Source: an uncultured Pelagibacteraceae bacterium
GTDB lineage: Bacteria > Pseudomonadota > Alphaproteobacteria > Pelagibacterales > Pelagibacteraceae
NCBI GenBank assembly: GCA_902589725.1
Contig: CACITU010000005.1
Coordinates: 1-64,000 of the forward strand
Reading direction: 5' to 3'
DNA length: 64,000 bases
Below, piece by piece: positions 1 through 9,525 of the stretch. The notes beneath the pieces were generated by a model that made no database searches, was not told the DNA's origin, and saw nothing but the letters and a program-made list of their open reading frames with translations. The position numbers and the translations under genes are program-made. Numbering within the stretch: position 1 is the stretch's first letter; every line of letters begins with the position of its first letter.

Positions 1-335
1 ACTGTATCTGAATTAAAAATTAAAAAATCATTTTCATTAGAGTATTTTATCATATTTTGAATACCTCCCCCTGTATCTAAAATCTGCTTACCATCCTCAA
101 TTATTTTGATATCTAAATTAAAGTTTTTTTTATGTAAAAATTCAGAAAATTGTTCTTTCAAGTAAAAAGTATTTATTAAAATTTTTTGAATACCCAATTT
201 TTCAATCAAATTAATGCATCGTTCTAACATACTAACATCTTTAATCTCCAATAACGGCTTAGGGGTATTTAAAGTAATTGGATTTAATCTTTTACCAAAA
301 CCTGCACATAAAATTAAAGCTGTATTTATTTTCAC
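1..335 (-). CDS. murU: Nucleotidyltransferase, MurU-like (partial, 3' end outside window)
   Basis: The reverse strand reads from a GTG codon as VKINTALILCAGFGKRLNP, the nucleotide-binding signature of sugar-1-phosphate nucleotidyltransferases (LCAGxGxRL), followed by TPKPLLEI and, near the window edge, TGGG. It starts 4 nt after the stop of the phosphotransferase gene, so the two are translationally coupled. An anomeric kinase next to such a nucleotidyltransferase is the AmgK-MurU pair, in which MurU makes UDP-MurNAc from MurNAc-1-phosphate in cell-wall recycling. The family is clear. The MurNAc specificity is inferred from the neighbour, and a mannose-1-phosphate guanylyltransferase remains possible. 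The gene runs off the left edge and was absent from the ORF track. Confidence 0.75.
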   Translation of the reverse strand, partial: MKINTALILCAGFGKRLNPITLNTPKPLLEIKDVSMLERCINLIEKLGIQKILINTFYLKEQFSEFLHKKNFNLDIKIIEDGKQILDTGGGIQNMIKYSNENDFLIFNSDT

Positions 336-339
336 AAGT

Positions 340-1284
340 CTACCTTATAAATTTTGGAAAATTTTTTTTTAATAGTAACATCAAATTGTTAAATTCATTT
401 TGCTTTTTAATTCTATGATTAATCATTTTCCAGGCGTAGGGAATTAATTTAAGATATTTTTTTTTATTATCTCTAACAGCTAAACGCGTAAATATACCAA
501 TTATTTTTAAATTCCTCAAAACAGATAATATTTCGAAATCTTTTTTAAATTTTTCTAAATCAATTTTTTTGTTTGTTTTAATGTAAAATCTAAATACTTT
601 TTCCTTTAATTCATTAGATGTGTTTAATCTTACGTCATCAATTAGGGATGCTAAATCGTAAGCTCTATTACCAACTAATGCATCTTGACTATCAATAACT
701 GCAATTTTTTTATTATAATACATTAAATTTGAAACATGAAAATCTCTATGAACGAATGTAACATTTTTATAATTTAATTTTGATAACAAGTTTTTTATCT
801 CTAATTTAAATTTTTTTTTAAATTTTATACTTTTTAATCTAGACAGTATTTTTGGTGCATACCAGTCACAAAAAAGTATAGTTTCATCAATTAATATTTT
901 GTTATTGTATTCTTGAATTTTATATAATTTATTTTTAAAATTTTTTACTTTTTTATCTTTTATTGATTGTATTTTATTTAAGATTTTTATTATCTTTTTA
1001 AAAAAGATATATTTATTATTCCTTTTGTTTTTTAAAATTTGGAACAGAGTTTGCTCTCCAAAGTCATTTATCTCTATACAATTGTTAATGTAGTTTTCGC
1101 TTAATAGATTTGGTGCTAAAATTTTATTTTTAACTAAAATTTTATTTATCGCATCATAAATTAAAAGATTTTTTAACTTTTCTTTCTTAGATATTACTAA
1201 AATTGATTTATTTTCTCTGTTTCTGTAAAATTTTCTAAAAGATGCATCACCTTTTATTTTTTTTAATTTTGCTAAACTTTTCAT
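340..1284 (-). CDS. amgK: Aminoglycoside-phosphotransferase-family sugar kinase, AmgK-like
   Basis: A 314-residue APH-fold kinase. The catalytic loop FVHRDFHVSNLMYY (HxDxxxxN) lies near residue 180, and the metal-binding AVIDSQDA follows about 15 residues later. In Pseudomonas and Caulobacter relatives AmgK phosphorylates MurNAc/GlcNAc at the anomeric carbon and feeds MurU. Here it lies between tsaE (16 nt upstream) and the murU-like gene (4 nt downstream), an order common in alphaproteobacteria. The sequence is very Lys/Asn-rich, in line with base composition. The family is certain; the substrate is inferred from the gene pair. Confidence 0.78.
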   Translation of the reverse strand: MKSLAKLKKIKGDASFRKFYRNRENKSILVISKKEKLKNLLIYDAINKILVKNKILAPNLLSENYINNCIEINDFGEQTLFQILKNKRNNKYIFFKKIIKILNKIQSIKDKKVKNFKNKLYKIQEYNNKILIDETILFCDWYAPKILSRLKSIKFKKKFKLEIKNLLSKLNYKNVTFVHRDFHVSNLMYYNKKIAVIDSQDALVGNRAYDLASLIDDVRLNTSNELKEKVFRFYIKTNKKIDLEKFKKDFEILSVLRNLKIIGIFTRLAVRDNKKKYLKLIPYAWKMINHRIKKQNEFNNLMLLLKKNFPKFIR

Positions 1285-1300
1285 CGAAGTAAGTTTTAAT

Positions 1301-1750
1301 TTAAACCTTTATATCTACACTTCTATCATTTAAATCATTCAAATAATTAAAAGTTAAAGCTATAAATTTTAAATCTTGATTATCAGCAATCAATTGTGGC
1401 CATTCTATAAGCGTTATTAATTTATTATCTTTTTCAAAAATATCTAAATTATTGATATCTTCTTTCCTATTAACTCTAAATAAATCATAATGTTTTATTC
1501 TTATATCTTTCACCTGGTACTCATTTAATAAACTAAAGGTAGGGCTAGTAATTTCTGTTTGTATTAAATTATTTACTTTTTGATACTCATTTATAAAATA
1601 TTTAACAAAAGTGGTTTTACCAACGCCCATCTCTCCATATAATAAAACAAACTCACCACCTTTTAAATATTTTGTAAATTCTTTAGCTAATTCTTTAGTT
1701 AACTTCTCTGAAGTGATATCGATTTTGCTATCTTTAATAGCGATAGGCAT
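1301..1750 (-). CDS. tsaE: tRNA threonylcarbamoyladenosine biosynthesis ATPase TsaE
   Basis: A 149-residue P-loop protein with Walker [15 protein letters not shown], the family signature [12 protein letters not shown] and the later IEWPQ motif. TsaE is the ATPase that works with TsaB and TsaD to install t6A37 on ANN-decoding tRNAs in the cytoplasm. The track ORF begins at a TTG inside ahcY. The ATG at 1750 (MPIAIKDSK) is preferred because it gives the normal family length and overlaps the ahcY stop by only 17 nt. No other Tsa gene is in the window. Confidence 0.92.
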   Translation of the reverse strand: MPIAIKDSKIDITSEKLTKELAKEFTKYLKGGEFVLLYGEMGVGKTTFVKYFINEYQKVNNLIQTEITSPTFSLLNEYQVKDIRIKHYDLFRVNRKEDINNLDIFEKDNKLITLIEWPQLIADNQDLKFIALTFNYLNDLNDRSVDIKV

Positions 1751-3020
1751 CTGGTTTGAAAGGACCTTCTGTTCCAACGCTTATATAATCTGCTTGTTCT
1801 TTTGACAATTTTGTTAGTTTTGCACCAACTTTTTTTAAATGCAAAGTTGCTACTTTTTCATCTAAATGTTTTGGAAGTACGTAAACTTTATTTTCATAAT
1901 TTTTATGATTATGCCAAAGTTCTATTTGTGCAATAACTTGATTAGTAAATGACGCACTCATTACAAAACTTGGATGTCCAGTTGCACAACCAAGATTAAC
2001 TAATCTTCCTTCAGCTAAAAGGATAATTCTTTTGCCACTAGGTAACTCAATTTCATGCACTTGAGGTTTTACCTCAGTCCACTTATAATTTTTAAGAGCT
2101 TCAACTTGGATTTCGTTATCAAAGTGACCAATATTACATAAGATTGCTCTATCTTTCATGTCTCTCATATGATCTGCAGTAACAATATCTTTGTTACCTG
2201 TTGCTGTTACTACTATATCAGCTCTACTTATAGCCTCTTCCATTAATACCACTTCATAACCTTCCATTGCTGCTTGAAGAGCACAAATTGGATCAGCTTC
2301 TGTAACTAAAACTCTCGCACCGCTTTGTCTCAAAGATGCAGCACTTCCTTTTCCAACATCTCCAAAACCAGCCACAATTGCAATTTTTCCAGACATCATT
2401 ACATCAGTAGCTCTTCTAATTCCGTCCACTAAACTTTCTCTACATCCATACAAATTATCAAATTTCGATTTTGTAACAGAGTCATTCACATTAATTGCAG
2501 GAACTAAAAGTGACTTATCTTTTTCCATTTTATTTAGTGCTTTAATTCCAGTTGTAGTTTCTTCTGAAACACCCTTAACATCTTTCATTAGATCCTGATA
2601 TTCATTGTGCATGATAGCTGTTAAATCTCCACCATCATCTAATAACATGTTGGGTTTCCAGTCTGGTTTACCAATTATAGTTTGTTTAATACACCACAAA
2701 TATTCTTCTTCTGTTTCACCTTTCCAAGCGTAAACTGGAATGCCAGCTTTTGCAATTGCAGCTGCAGCATGATCTTGTGTTGAAAAAATATTACAAGAAG
2801 ACCAACGAACTTCAGCACCTAATGCAACTAAAGTTTCTATTAGTACAGCCGTTTGAATTGTCATATGAAGACATCCTATAATCCTTGCACCCTTCAAAGG
2901 TTTTTCTTTAGAATACTCTTCTCTTAAAGCCATTAAACCTGGCATTTCACTTTCAGCTATTGATATTTCTTTCCTACCAAATTCAGCTTGAGCTATGTCT
3001 TTTACTTTATAATCTTCCAT
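1734..3020 (-). CDS. ahcY: Adenosylhomocysteinase (S-adenosylhomocysteine hydrolase)
   Basis: A 428-residue NAD-dependent enzyme that hydrolyses S-adenosylhomocysteine to adenosine and homocysteine, closing the methylation cycle. Visible motifs are the substrate region [20 protein letters not shown], the NAD-binding [10 protein letters not shown] and the C-terminal KPDAYRY that completes the neighbouring subunit's NAD site. It lies 42 nt downstream of chvG. No SAM or SAH riboswitch consensus could be found in that short gap, in contrast to metX in this window. Confidence 0.97.
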   Translation of the reverse strand: MEDYKVKDIAQAEFGRKEISIAESEMPGLMALREEYSKEKPLKGARIIGCLHMTIQTAVLIETLVALGAEVRWSSCNIFSTQDHAAAAIAKAGIPVYAWKGETEEEYLWCIKQTIIGKPDWKPNMLLDDGGDLTAIMHNEYQDLMKDVKGVSEETTTGIKALNKMEKDKSLLVPAINVNDSVTKSKFDNLYGCRESLVDGIRRATDVMMSGKIAIVAGFGDVGKGSAASLRQSGARVLVTEADPICALQAAMEGYEVVLMEEAISRADIVVTATGNKDIVTADHMRDMKDRAILCNIGHFDNEIQVEALKNYKWTEVKPQVHEIELPSGKRIILLAEGRLVNLGCATGHPSFVMSASFTNQVIAQIELWHNHKNYENKVYVLPKHLDEKVATLHLKKVGAKLTKLSKEQADYISVGTEGPFKPDAYRY

Positions 3021-3062
3021 GGCAAGCTTTATACAGCTAAGTATGTATTTATCAAGATATGA

Positions 3063-4604
3063 TTAAACATTGGGAAATCTTATCTCTATCATTGCTCCTT
3101 CTTTATCAATACGATTAGATGCTACAATTTCACCATCGTGAAGTTCAACCAAATTTTTAACTATATTTAATCCTAAACCTGAATGTTCTCCAAATTTTTC
3201 AGGTCTATTACTATAAAATCTTTTAAAAATTCTTGATGTATCTTTTTCTTTAAATCCTTGGCCTTCATCAATAATTTTAATTGATACTTTGTTTTTTTCA
3301 TTAATAGAAACATCAACAAAAACATTACTATTATCTTTGCTAAATGATATTGAATTATCTAACAAATTTGCGATGATTTGTTCGATTCTATTTTCAATGC
3401 CATTAATTAAATATTTATTTTTTCCATCATTTTTGTATTCAATTTTAATTCCTTTTTTGACTTGGTGAATATTATTATAATCATCAACAACAGATTGAAT
3501 AATAGGTTCAATATCAATTTTTTTCATTTTTTCTTTACTTAAAGCTACTTCGTCCTTTAACATTTGAGAATAATCTGTAATTAATCTTTCTATTCTTTGA
3601 ACATCATGACTAAGTATATTCAATAATCTATTTCTTTGTTCGCTATCATTTGTGTCTTGTAAAATTTCAGATGCACTTTTTAAAGATGCTAATGGATTTC
3701 TAATTTCATGAACTAAATCTGTAGAAAAGTTTTCTGCATGTGTAACTCTATTTTGAAGCTCATTTGTCATATCCTCTAAAGAATTAGATAAAAGTCCTAA
3801 TTCATCATTTCTTTTTTTTAAATTTTCAATACCTGGTTTAATTTGACTTTTTTCTTTGATACGAATTGTATATCCAACGAGATTTTGTATTGGTTTAATA
3901 AAATATCTACTTAAAACAAAAGAAAAAATTAATATTACAAATCCTACTGATACAGCTGTTCTTATTACAAATGCTTTTCTCTCATCTATCGCTGTCTTTA
4001 TTTCATTTGCGTTTTCTGTAATAGCTACATAACCAAGATTAATTTCATTCTTTGTAACATTCTTAATTGTTGTTACATTAAATTGATTTAAACCTTCTTG
4101 CGTAAATGTGTAAGGAGCTCCTAAATTTTCAGAACTCGAATAATTTTTCAATATATCTTTGAATGAAACAGGTTTTTTTTCATCAATTTTTATATTTTTT
4201 TCCTCAATAGTTTTTTCTATTTCCTCATTATCTAAACTTTCAAATTCAATTTTATCAAGTCTTGTAGAGAATGATCTTGGATCAAGATCTAATGTATCAG
4301 TGTCTCCAATAAGGTTAAGTTGATCGTCAAAAAATATTACTCTATCTAAATTCTGAAAAATAAACCTTGTAGAAAATAAAAATCTTCTAATATCGTCTGA
4401 TTGGAATTTAACATCCAGCCTTAAAATATTATCAATGGTGTTGTTAATAATGTTTGTGTGGTTTTGAGATTTTTTTTTTATTAAACTTGGCTGAATATTG
4501 TGTAGATATATGAATGTAAATAGTCCAATAATTGTAAAAATTACAAAATTTATAAATAAAAATTTTTTTAATATAGAAAGAGTTTTTAAGTATTTACTAA
4601 ACAT
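3063..4604 (-). CDS. chvG: Sensor histidine kinase ChvG/ExoS-like
   Basis: A 513-residue inner-membrane kinase. It has a TM segment near residues 15-36, a periplasmic sensor of about 170 residues, a second TM near 212-232, a HAMP region, a HisKA motif DLVHEIRNPLASLKS with phospho-acceptor H299, and an HATPase domain with N-box, DEGQGF and GLGLNIVKN. It pairs with the preceding response regulator through a TAATG overlap. ChvG-ChvI is the alphaproteobacterial envelope and acid-stress system. The signal in this organism cannot be read from sequence. Confidence 0.88.
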   Translation of the reverse strand: MFSKYLKTLSILKKFLFINFVIFTIIGLFTFIYLHNIQPSLIKKKSQNHTNIINNTIDNILRLDVKFQSDDIRRFLFSTRFIFQNLDRVIFFDDQLNLIGDTDTLDLDPRSFSTRLDKIEFESLDNEEIEKTIEEKNIKIDEKKPVSFKDILKNYSSSENLGAPYTFTQEGLNQFNVTTIKNVTKNEINLGYVAITENANEIKTAIDERKAFVIRTAVSVGFVILIFSFVLSRYFIKPIQNLVGYTIRIKEKSQIKPGIENLKKRNDELGLLSNSLEDMTNELQNRVTHAENFSTDLVHEIRNPLASLKSASEILQDTNDSEQRNRLLNILSHDVQRIERLITDYSQMLKDEVALSKEKMKKIDIEPIIQSVVDDYNNIHQVKKGIKIEYKNDGKNKYLINGIENRIEQIIANLLDNSISFSKDNSNVFVDVSINEKNKVSIKIIDEGQGFKEKDTSRIFKRFYSNRPEKFGEHSGLGLNIVKNLVELHDGEIVASNRIDKEGAMIEIRFPNV

Positions 4605-5311
4605 TAGCTAACATTCCATCTATATCCACTACCATACCTAGTTTCAATAGCTGAAAAATCAGGATCTACTTTTTTAAATTTTTTTCTAATTCTTTTTACG
4701 TGACTATCAATAGTTCTATCCTCAATATCTGTATCCTCTCGATAAGCTATATCCATAAGCTGAGCTCTTTCTTTAATTATACCAGGCCTCTTTGCTAATT
4801 CTTTAACGATTAAAAACTCAGTTGTCGTCAATTTATCAGGCAACTGTTTTCCATTCCATTCACACTCGAGTTGTGATGGATCTAATTTTAATCTTCCATG
4901 AGATATCAAGCTTTTATTTTCCTCTAGAATATTATTTGAATCTTTTTTTCTTAACTGCACTCTAATTCTTTCAATCAAAACTTTTATAGAAAAACCTCCT
5001 GATTTTTTTACAAAATCATCTGCGCCTAGCTTTAGACCTAACAACTCATCAATTTCATCATCTTTAGATGTTAAAAAAATTACTGGTAATGAAGTTTTTT
5101 TTCGAAGTTTTTTTAGTAATTCTTCTCCATCCATCTTGGGCATCTTTATATCTATGACTGCTAAGTCGGGTGGCATTCTGGTTAAACCGATTAATGCGCT
5201 TTCACCATCAATGTATGTTTGAACTTTAAAACCCTCTTTTTCTAATGCGATACTCAAACTTGTTAAAATATTTCTATCGTCATCTATCAAAGCTATTGTT
5301 TGTTTTTGCAT
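4604..5311 (-). CDS. chvI: OmpR-family response regulator ChvI-like
   Basis: A 235-residue two-domain regulator. The receiver domain starts IALIDDDRNI with phospho-acceptor D54 in VIDIKMP and the conserved Lys in FLTSKDD. The C-terminal OmpR/PhoB winged helix shows DSHVKRIRKKFKK and RYGSGYRW. Its stop codon overlaps the chvG start (TAATG), so kinase and regulator are co-translated. The gene follows polA after about 50 nt on the same strand. Confidence 0.9.
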   Translation of the reverse strand: MQKQTIALIDDDRNILTSLSIALEKEGFKVQTYIDGESALIGLTRMPPDLAVIDIKMPKMDGEELLKKLRKKTSLPVIFLTSKDDEIDELLGLKLGADDFVKKSGGFSIKVLIERIRVQLRKKDSNNILEENKSLISHGRLKLDPSQLECEWNGKQLPDKLTTTEFLIVKELAKRPGIIKERAQLMDIAYREDTDIEDRTIDSHVKRIRKKFKKVDPDFSAIETRYGSGYRWNVS

Positions 5312-5361
5312 AAAGTAGTTTAAAAATACTAAATTGTTCTAATTTGGGCAATGTTATAAAT

Positions 5362-8136
5362 TTAATGTAACATACCCCAATTATCTCCAACATTAATATC
5401 AACTGTTAAAGGAGTTGAAAAAGAATGATAATCACTCTGAGCTACACTTGTCATTTCTTTCTCAATTAATTTAATCATTACTTTTTCATCTTTTTTTGGA
5501 ATTTCAAAAATTAATTCGTCATGAATTTGCAAAAGCATTTTTGAATTAGAATTTTTTTCCTCTGATAATTTCTTATCTAATCTTATCATAGCTAATCTCA
5601 TTACTTCAGAAGCAGAACCTTGAATTGGAGCATTAATTGCAGCACGTTCTTGAAAATTTCTGACATTAAAGTTTTTGTCATTTATTCCATTAAAGTGAGA
5701 TCTTCGTCCAAAAATATTTTTAACATATCCACTTTTCCTACAAAATTTAATTGTATTATCCATGTAAACTTTAATTTCTGGAAACTTAGCAAAATATGAA
5801 TTCAAAAATTCCTCTGCTTCATAGTTAGAAACATTTATTTGCTTGGCTAATCCATATTGCGAAATTCCATAAATAATTCCAAAATTAATAGCCTTAGCCT
5901 TTCGTCTGTGATCTTGATTAACTTTTTTGATATCAATATTAAATATTTGGCTAGCTGTTAAAGAGTGAATATCTTCTTTATTTTTAAAAGCTTTTTTCAG
6001 TTCTTTTACATCTGCCAGGTCTGCTAAAATTCTCATCTCAATTTGATTATAATCCGCAGAAATTAATAGGTGCCCTTTTTTTGCAGTGAAAGCTTTTCTT
6101 ATATCTTTTCCGTCTTCTGATTTAATTGGTATGTTTTGTAAGTTGGGATCACTAGATGCTAGTCTTCCAGTCGTTGTAGCAGCCAGCAAAAACGAAGTGT
6201 GAACTCTTTTTGTATTTGGGTTTAAATGTTCAGGTAAAGCATCTGAATAAGTATTTTTTAATTTTGAAACTTGTCTCCAGTCTAAAATTAATTTTGGAAA
6301 TTCATGACCTTTGAATGCTAAATCCTCTAAAACACTTGCACTTGTTGCAAAACTTCCTTTTTTAGTTTTCTTTAAACCAGCTATTTTCAAGTCATTATAA
6401 ATTATTTCACCTAATTGCTTTGGAGATGCGATATTGAACTCTTTTTTAGAAATTTTAAATACCTCTTTTTCAAGTTTTTGGATTTTTTTTTCAAATTTAG
6501 ATGAAAGAGATTTTAAAAACTTACTGTCAATTTCAACTCCTTCTATTTCCATAAATGCAAGAATTTTAATTAATGGCTTTTCAAAAATTTCATAAATATT
6601 GATCATTTTCTCTGATTTTAAATTTTTGACAAATTTCTTGTATAATCTAAAAGTAACGTCAGCATCTTCAGCCGCGTAATCCTTTGCTTTATCTAATTCT
6701 ACTTCACTAAAATTAATTTCTTTCTTACCTGTGCCTACCATCTCTTTAAAAGAAATAGTTTTATGTCCTAAATGAATTTCTGATAAAGTATCCATATTAT
6801 GTCTATTTTTTCCAGAATCTAAGACATAAGACATCAGCATTGTATCTTCCATTGATGAAAGTGTTATTCCACACTTATAAAATACGATAAAATCAAATTT
6901 TATATTTTGACCTATTTTTTTAATACTAGGATCTTCTAATATTTTTTTTAATTTTTTAATTACTGTTTCTTTTTTAAGACACTTGGGTGACTTATGACCA
7001 ACTGGTATGTAACATGCTTTTCCAATTTTAGAGCAAAGAGAAATACCTACTAAATCTGCTTGGTGAGGATCTAATGAAGTGGTTTCCGTATCTACCGCGA
7101 CTTCACCAACTTCTTCTGCCTCCTCTATCCATTTATCAATTTCATCTAAACTATTAATTAAATAATAATTTTTGTTATTTATCGTTTGTTGTTTTTCTAG
7201 ATTTTGATTTTCAATCTTATTACTATCTAGTTCAGGTTCTCCATAAGCAGAAATTGCAGAGCTTAACAACCTATTAAATTCCATTTCTCTTAAAAATTTA
7301 TATAATTTATCTTTATCTATATTTTGCAATTTAAATTCACTTAACTCCCTATCAACAGGGGAGTTGTGATCTAATGTTACAAGTTTTTTACTTATTAATG
7401 CTTTATCCTTGTTCTCAAGTAATGTTTCTCTTCTTTTATTTTGCTTAATCTCATGTGCAGATTTTAGCAAGTTTTCTAAAGTGCCATATTTATTAATTAG
7501 CTCTGCGGCTGTCTTAACACCTATCCCCGGAACACCAGGAACATTATCACTACTATCTCCTGCTAAAGATTGTACATCAATAACTTTTGAAGCATCTACT
7601 CCAAACTTTTTTACAACATCATCATCACTTATAAATTTATTTTTCATAGGGTCAAAAATTCGAACCCCTTTTTTGTAAAGCTGCATTAAATCTTTATCTG
7701 ATGAAACAATTGTAACCTTTGCACCCTTTTTAAGAATTTGATCAACATATGTAGCTATTAAATCATCTGCTTCGTAATTAGGAAGATCCACAGATGGCAA
7801 ATTAAATGCCAGGACTGATTTTCTTATATATTCAAATTGTGGAGCTAAATCGTCAGGCGCCTCAGATCTATTAGCTTTATAATCACTATAAATTTCATTT
7901 CTGAAAGTTTTTCTTGCTGAGTCGAATATTACTGCAAAATGTGTTGGTTTTTGCAAGTTTTGATTGGATTTTGAATCTTCTAATAATTTAAATAACATAC
8001 TGCAAAAACCACTTACAGCACCTGTTGGAAGACCATCACTTTTTCTACTTAATGGAGGTAAAGCATAATAAGCTCTAAAAATATAACCAGAGCCATCAAT
8101 CAAATAAAAATGATCTGTTTTTTGAATTTTATTCAT
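5362..8136 (-). CDS. polA: DNA polymerase I
   Basis: A 924-residue full-length Pol I. Residues 1 to about 290 form the 5'-3' exonuclease (LIDGSGYIFRAYYALPP, SSDKDLMQL, GDSSDNVPGVPGIG). The 3'-5' exonuclease begins near 340 and keeps its metal ligands (VAVDTETTSLDP, KIGQNIKFD, AAEDADVT), so proofreading looks intact. The polymerase domain shows TTTGRLASSDPNLQNIP, motif A SADYNQIEMR, O-helix RRKAKAINFGIIYG and motif C QIHDEL near residue 870. It serves Okazaki-fragment processing and repair. The gene diverges from bioY across a 113-bp AT-rich gap. Confidence 0.97.
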   Translation of the reverse strand: MNKIQKTDHFYLIDGSGYIFRAYYALPPLSRKSDGLPTGAVSGFCSMLFKLLEDSKSNQNLQKPTHFAVIFDSARKTFRNEIYSDYKANRSEAPDDLAPQFEYIRKSVLAFNLPSVDLPNYEADDLIATYVDQILKKGAKVTIVSSDKDLMQLYKKGVRIFDPMKNKFISDDDVVKKFGVDASKVIDVQSLAGDSSDNVPGVPGIGVKTAAELINKYGTLENLLKSAHEIKQNKRRETLLENKDKALISKKLVTLDHNSPVDRELSEFKLQNIDKDKLYKFLREMEFNRLLSSAISAYGEPELDSNKIENQNLEKQQTINNKNYYLINSLDEIDKWIEEAEEVGEVAVDTETTSLDPHQADLVGISLCSKIGKACYIPVGHKSPKCLKKETVIKKLKKILEDPSIKKIGQNIKFDFIVFYKCGITLSSMEDTMLMSYVLDSGKNRHNMDTLSEIHLGHKTISFKEMVGTGKKEINFSEVELDKAKDYAAEDADVTFRLYKKFVKNLKSEKMINIYEIFEKPLIKILAFMEIEGVEIDSKFLKSLSSKFEKKIQKLEKEVFKISKKEFNIASPKQLGEIIYNDLKIAGLKKTKKGSFATSASVLEDLAFKGHEFPKLILDWRQVSKLKNTYSDALPEHLNPNTKRVHTSFLLAATTTGRLASSDPNLQNIPIKSEDGKDIRKAFTAKKGHLLISADYNQIEMRILADLADVKELKKAFKNKEDIHSLTASQIFNIDIKKVNQDHRRKAKAINFGIIYGISQYGLAKQINVSNYEAEEFLNSYFAKFPEIKVYMDNTIKFCRKSGYVKNIFGRRSHFNGINDKNFNVRNFQERAAINAPIQGSASEVMRLAMIRLDKKLSEEKNSNSKMLLQIHDELIFEIPKKDEKVMIKLIEKEMTSVAQSDYHSFSTPLTVDINVGDNWGMLH

Positions 8137-8249
8137 GAAGTAATATTAAATATTATAATGATAATATAATCTGTATATAAAAAAATTTACTTTCAATTAT
8201 TATAACAATTATAAGTAGATAATTTTTATATTTTGAGTATTATTTAACA

Positions 8250-8801
8250 ATGGAATTAACAAAAAATCTCTCACAAGCTAAACTATTTAAATCTCTGGTT
8301 GTTATTGTTCTTGGTTCAATAGCACTAACTATATCTGCAAAGATCAAAATTCCTTTCTATCCGGTTCCTATGACTATGCAAACATTTGTTGTATTATTTT
8401 TAGGAATAAGTTTAGGACATAAAATTGCACTAGCTACAATTGGTCTGTATTTAATAGAAGGAATTGCAGGGCTTCCCGTATTTTCAAATTCTCCTGAAAA
8501 AGGTGTTGGATTAGTTTACTTTACAGGGCCAACTATGGGTTACTTAATTGGTTTTTTAACAGCTTGTTACTTAGCTTCTAAAATAAAGATTGATGATAAT
8601 TTTTTCATAGTCTTATTTAAGTTAATTATTGCAACTTCAACAATTTATATTTTGGGTCTAATTTGGCTTGGGGCATTGATTGGATGGGATAAGCCAATTT
8701 TTGCTTTAGGTGCAAAACCGTTTCTATTAGCCGAGATTTTTAAAATTATGCTTTTAGCTCTTTTGACTAAGCAAATAATTAAAATTAAAAAATTTATCTA
8801 G
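8250..8801 (+). CDS. bioY: Biotin transporter substrate-binding component BioY
   Basis: A 183-residue integral membrane protein with about six hydrophobic segments and the BioY signature PFYPVPMTMQTFVVLFLG plus GPTMGYLIGF. BioY is the S-component of an ECF-type biotin uptake system or a stand-alone importer. No bioM/bioN genes are adjacent, so it may act alone or with a shared ECF module. Its end overlaps the convergent regA stop by 8 bp, leaving no room for a separate terminator. Confidence 0.9.
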   Translation: MELTKNLSQAKLFKSLVVIVLGSIALTISAKIKIPFYPVPMTMQTFVVLFLGISLGHKIALATIGLYLIEGIAGLPVFSNSPEKGVGLVYFTGPTMGYLIGFLTACYLASKIKIDDNFFIVLFKLIIATSTIYILGLIWLGALIGWDKPIFALGAKPFLLAEIFKIMLLALLTKQIIKIKKFI

Positions 8802-9357
8802 GTGATCTTTTAGAAAGAATCCTTTGAAGAGTTCTTCTGTGCATTTTAAGTCTTCTGGCTGTTTCTGAAACATTCCTATTACATAACTCGAAAACTCTAT
8901 GTATATGTTCCCACTTAACTCTGTCAGCCGACATGGGGTTTTCTGGTGGAGCAGCTTTTTTTGAAGGATCTGCCAATAATGCTTTCTCTACATCTTCTGC
9001 ATCAGCAGGTTTGGCTAAATAATCTATAGCACCTTCTTTGATTGCAGCTACTGCCGTTGGAATATTTCCATAACCAGTTAACATGATAATCCTACTATCA
9101 CTATTTGAAGACTGAATTTCTTTTACGACTTCTAGTCCATTACCGTCAGCAAGCCTTAAATCTACAACCGCAAAACCAGGTTTTTTAGTTTTTACAGATT
9201 CAACTCCCTTTTGCACACTCTCAGCTTGAAAAACTTCAAATCCTTTTTTTTCCATCGCTCTTGCTAAACGCTCACGGAAAGGATTATCATCATCCACGAT
9301 TAATAATGATTTATTCTCAAAATCGCTAAGATTCTGTAGTTTTGCTTCTTCTTTCAT
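8794..9357 (-). CDS. regA: ActR/RegA/PrrA-type redox response regulator
   Basis: A 187-residue regulator. The receiver domain has the acidic pocket LLIVDDDNPFRERLA, phospho-acceptor about D66 in VVDLRLADGNGLEV, MLTGYG and the Lys in YLAKPAD. A short linker with prolines leads to a Fis-type helix-turn-helix (NVSETARRLKMHRRTLQRIL), the hallmark of RegA/PrrA/ActR. In relatives this regulator answers to the membrane kinase RegB/PrrB and controls respiratory and redox genes. No kinase gene is adjacent. Confidence 0.92.
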   Translation of the reverse strand: MKEEAKLQNLSDFENKSLLIVDDDNPFRERLARAMEKKGFEVFQAESVQKGVESVKTKKPGFAVVDLRLADGNGLEVVKEIQSSNSDSRIIMLTGYGNIPTAVAAIKEGAIDYLAKPADAEDVEKALLADPSKKAAPPENPMSADRVKWEHIHRVFELCNRNVSETARRLKMHRRTLQRILSKRSPR

Positions 9358-9429
9358 GACCTTTATATGGGGTCTCTGCAGAATATTACAATATATGAAT
9401 TTTACGCATTTCTGGCTTGAATTATTTGC

Positions 9430-9457
9430 TTTACATTGGTGTTGTTTACTTTATATG
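9430..9457 (+). promoter_or_regulatory. Putative sigma-70 promoter of the polyamine cluster
   Basis: TTTACA (9430-9435) and TATATG (9452-9457) are separated by 16 bp in the 168-bp gap between divergent regA and the decarboxylase. A long T/A-rich leader follows. This is a consensus match by eye in very AT-rich DNA, so confidence is limited. Confidence 0.35.
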
Positions 9458-9512
9458 CCAAAAAATATTAAAGTTTTTTTTAAAAAGACTTTTTTTTATT
9501 AAATTTTTTTTT

Positions 9513-9517
9513 GGAGG
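9513..9517 (+). promoter_or_regulatory. Shine-Dalgarno site that fixes the decarboxylase start
   Basis: GGAGG lies 8 nt before the ATG at 9526. The track ORF starts at a TTG (9511) that overlaps this ribosome-binding site, so the ATG is the real start. Confidence 0.85.
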
Positions 9518-9525
9518 CATTTAAA

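Noticed and set aside
1611-1805. Plus-strand ORF of 64 residues over tsaE/ahcY
   Set aside because: A shadow ORF opposite two well-conserved genes.
3021-3062. SAM or SAH riboswitch upstream of ahcY
   Set aside because: The gap is 42 bp and shows none of the conserved SAM-II, SAM-V or SAH motifs.
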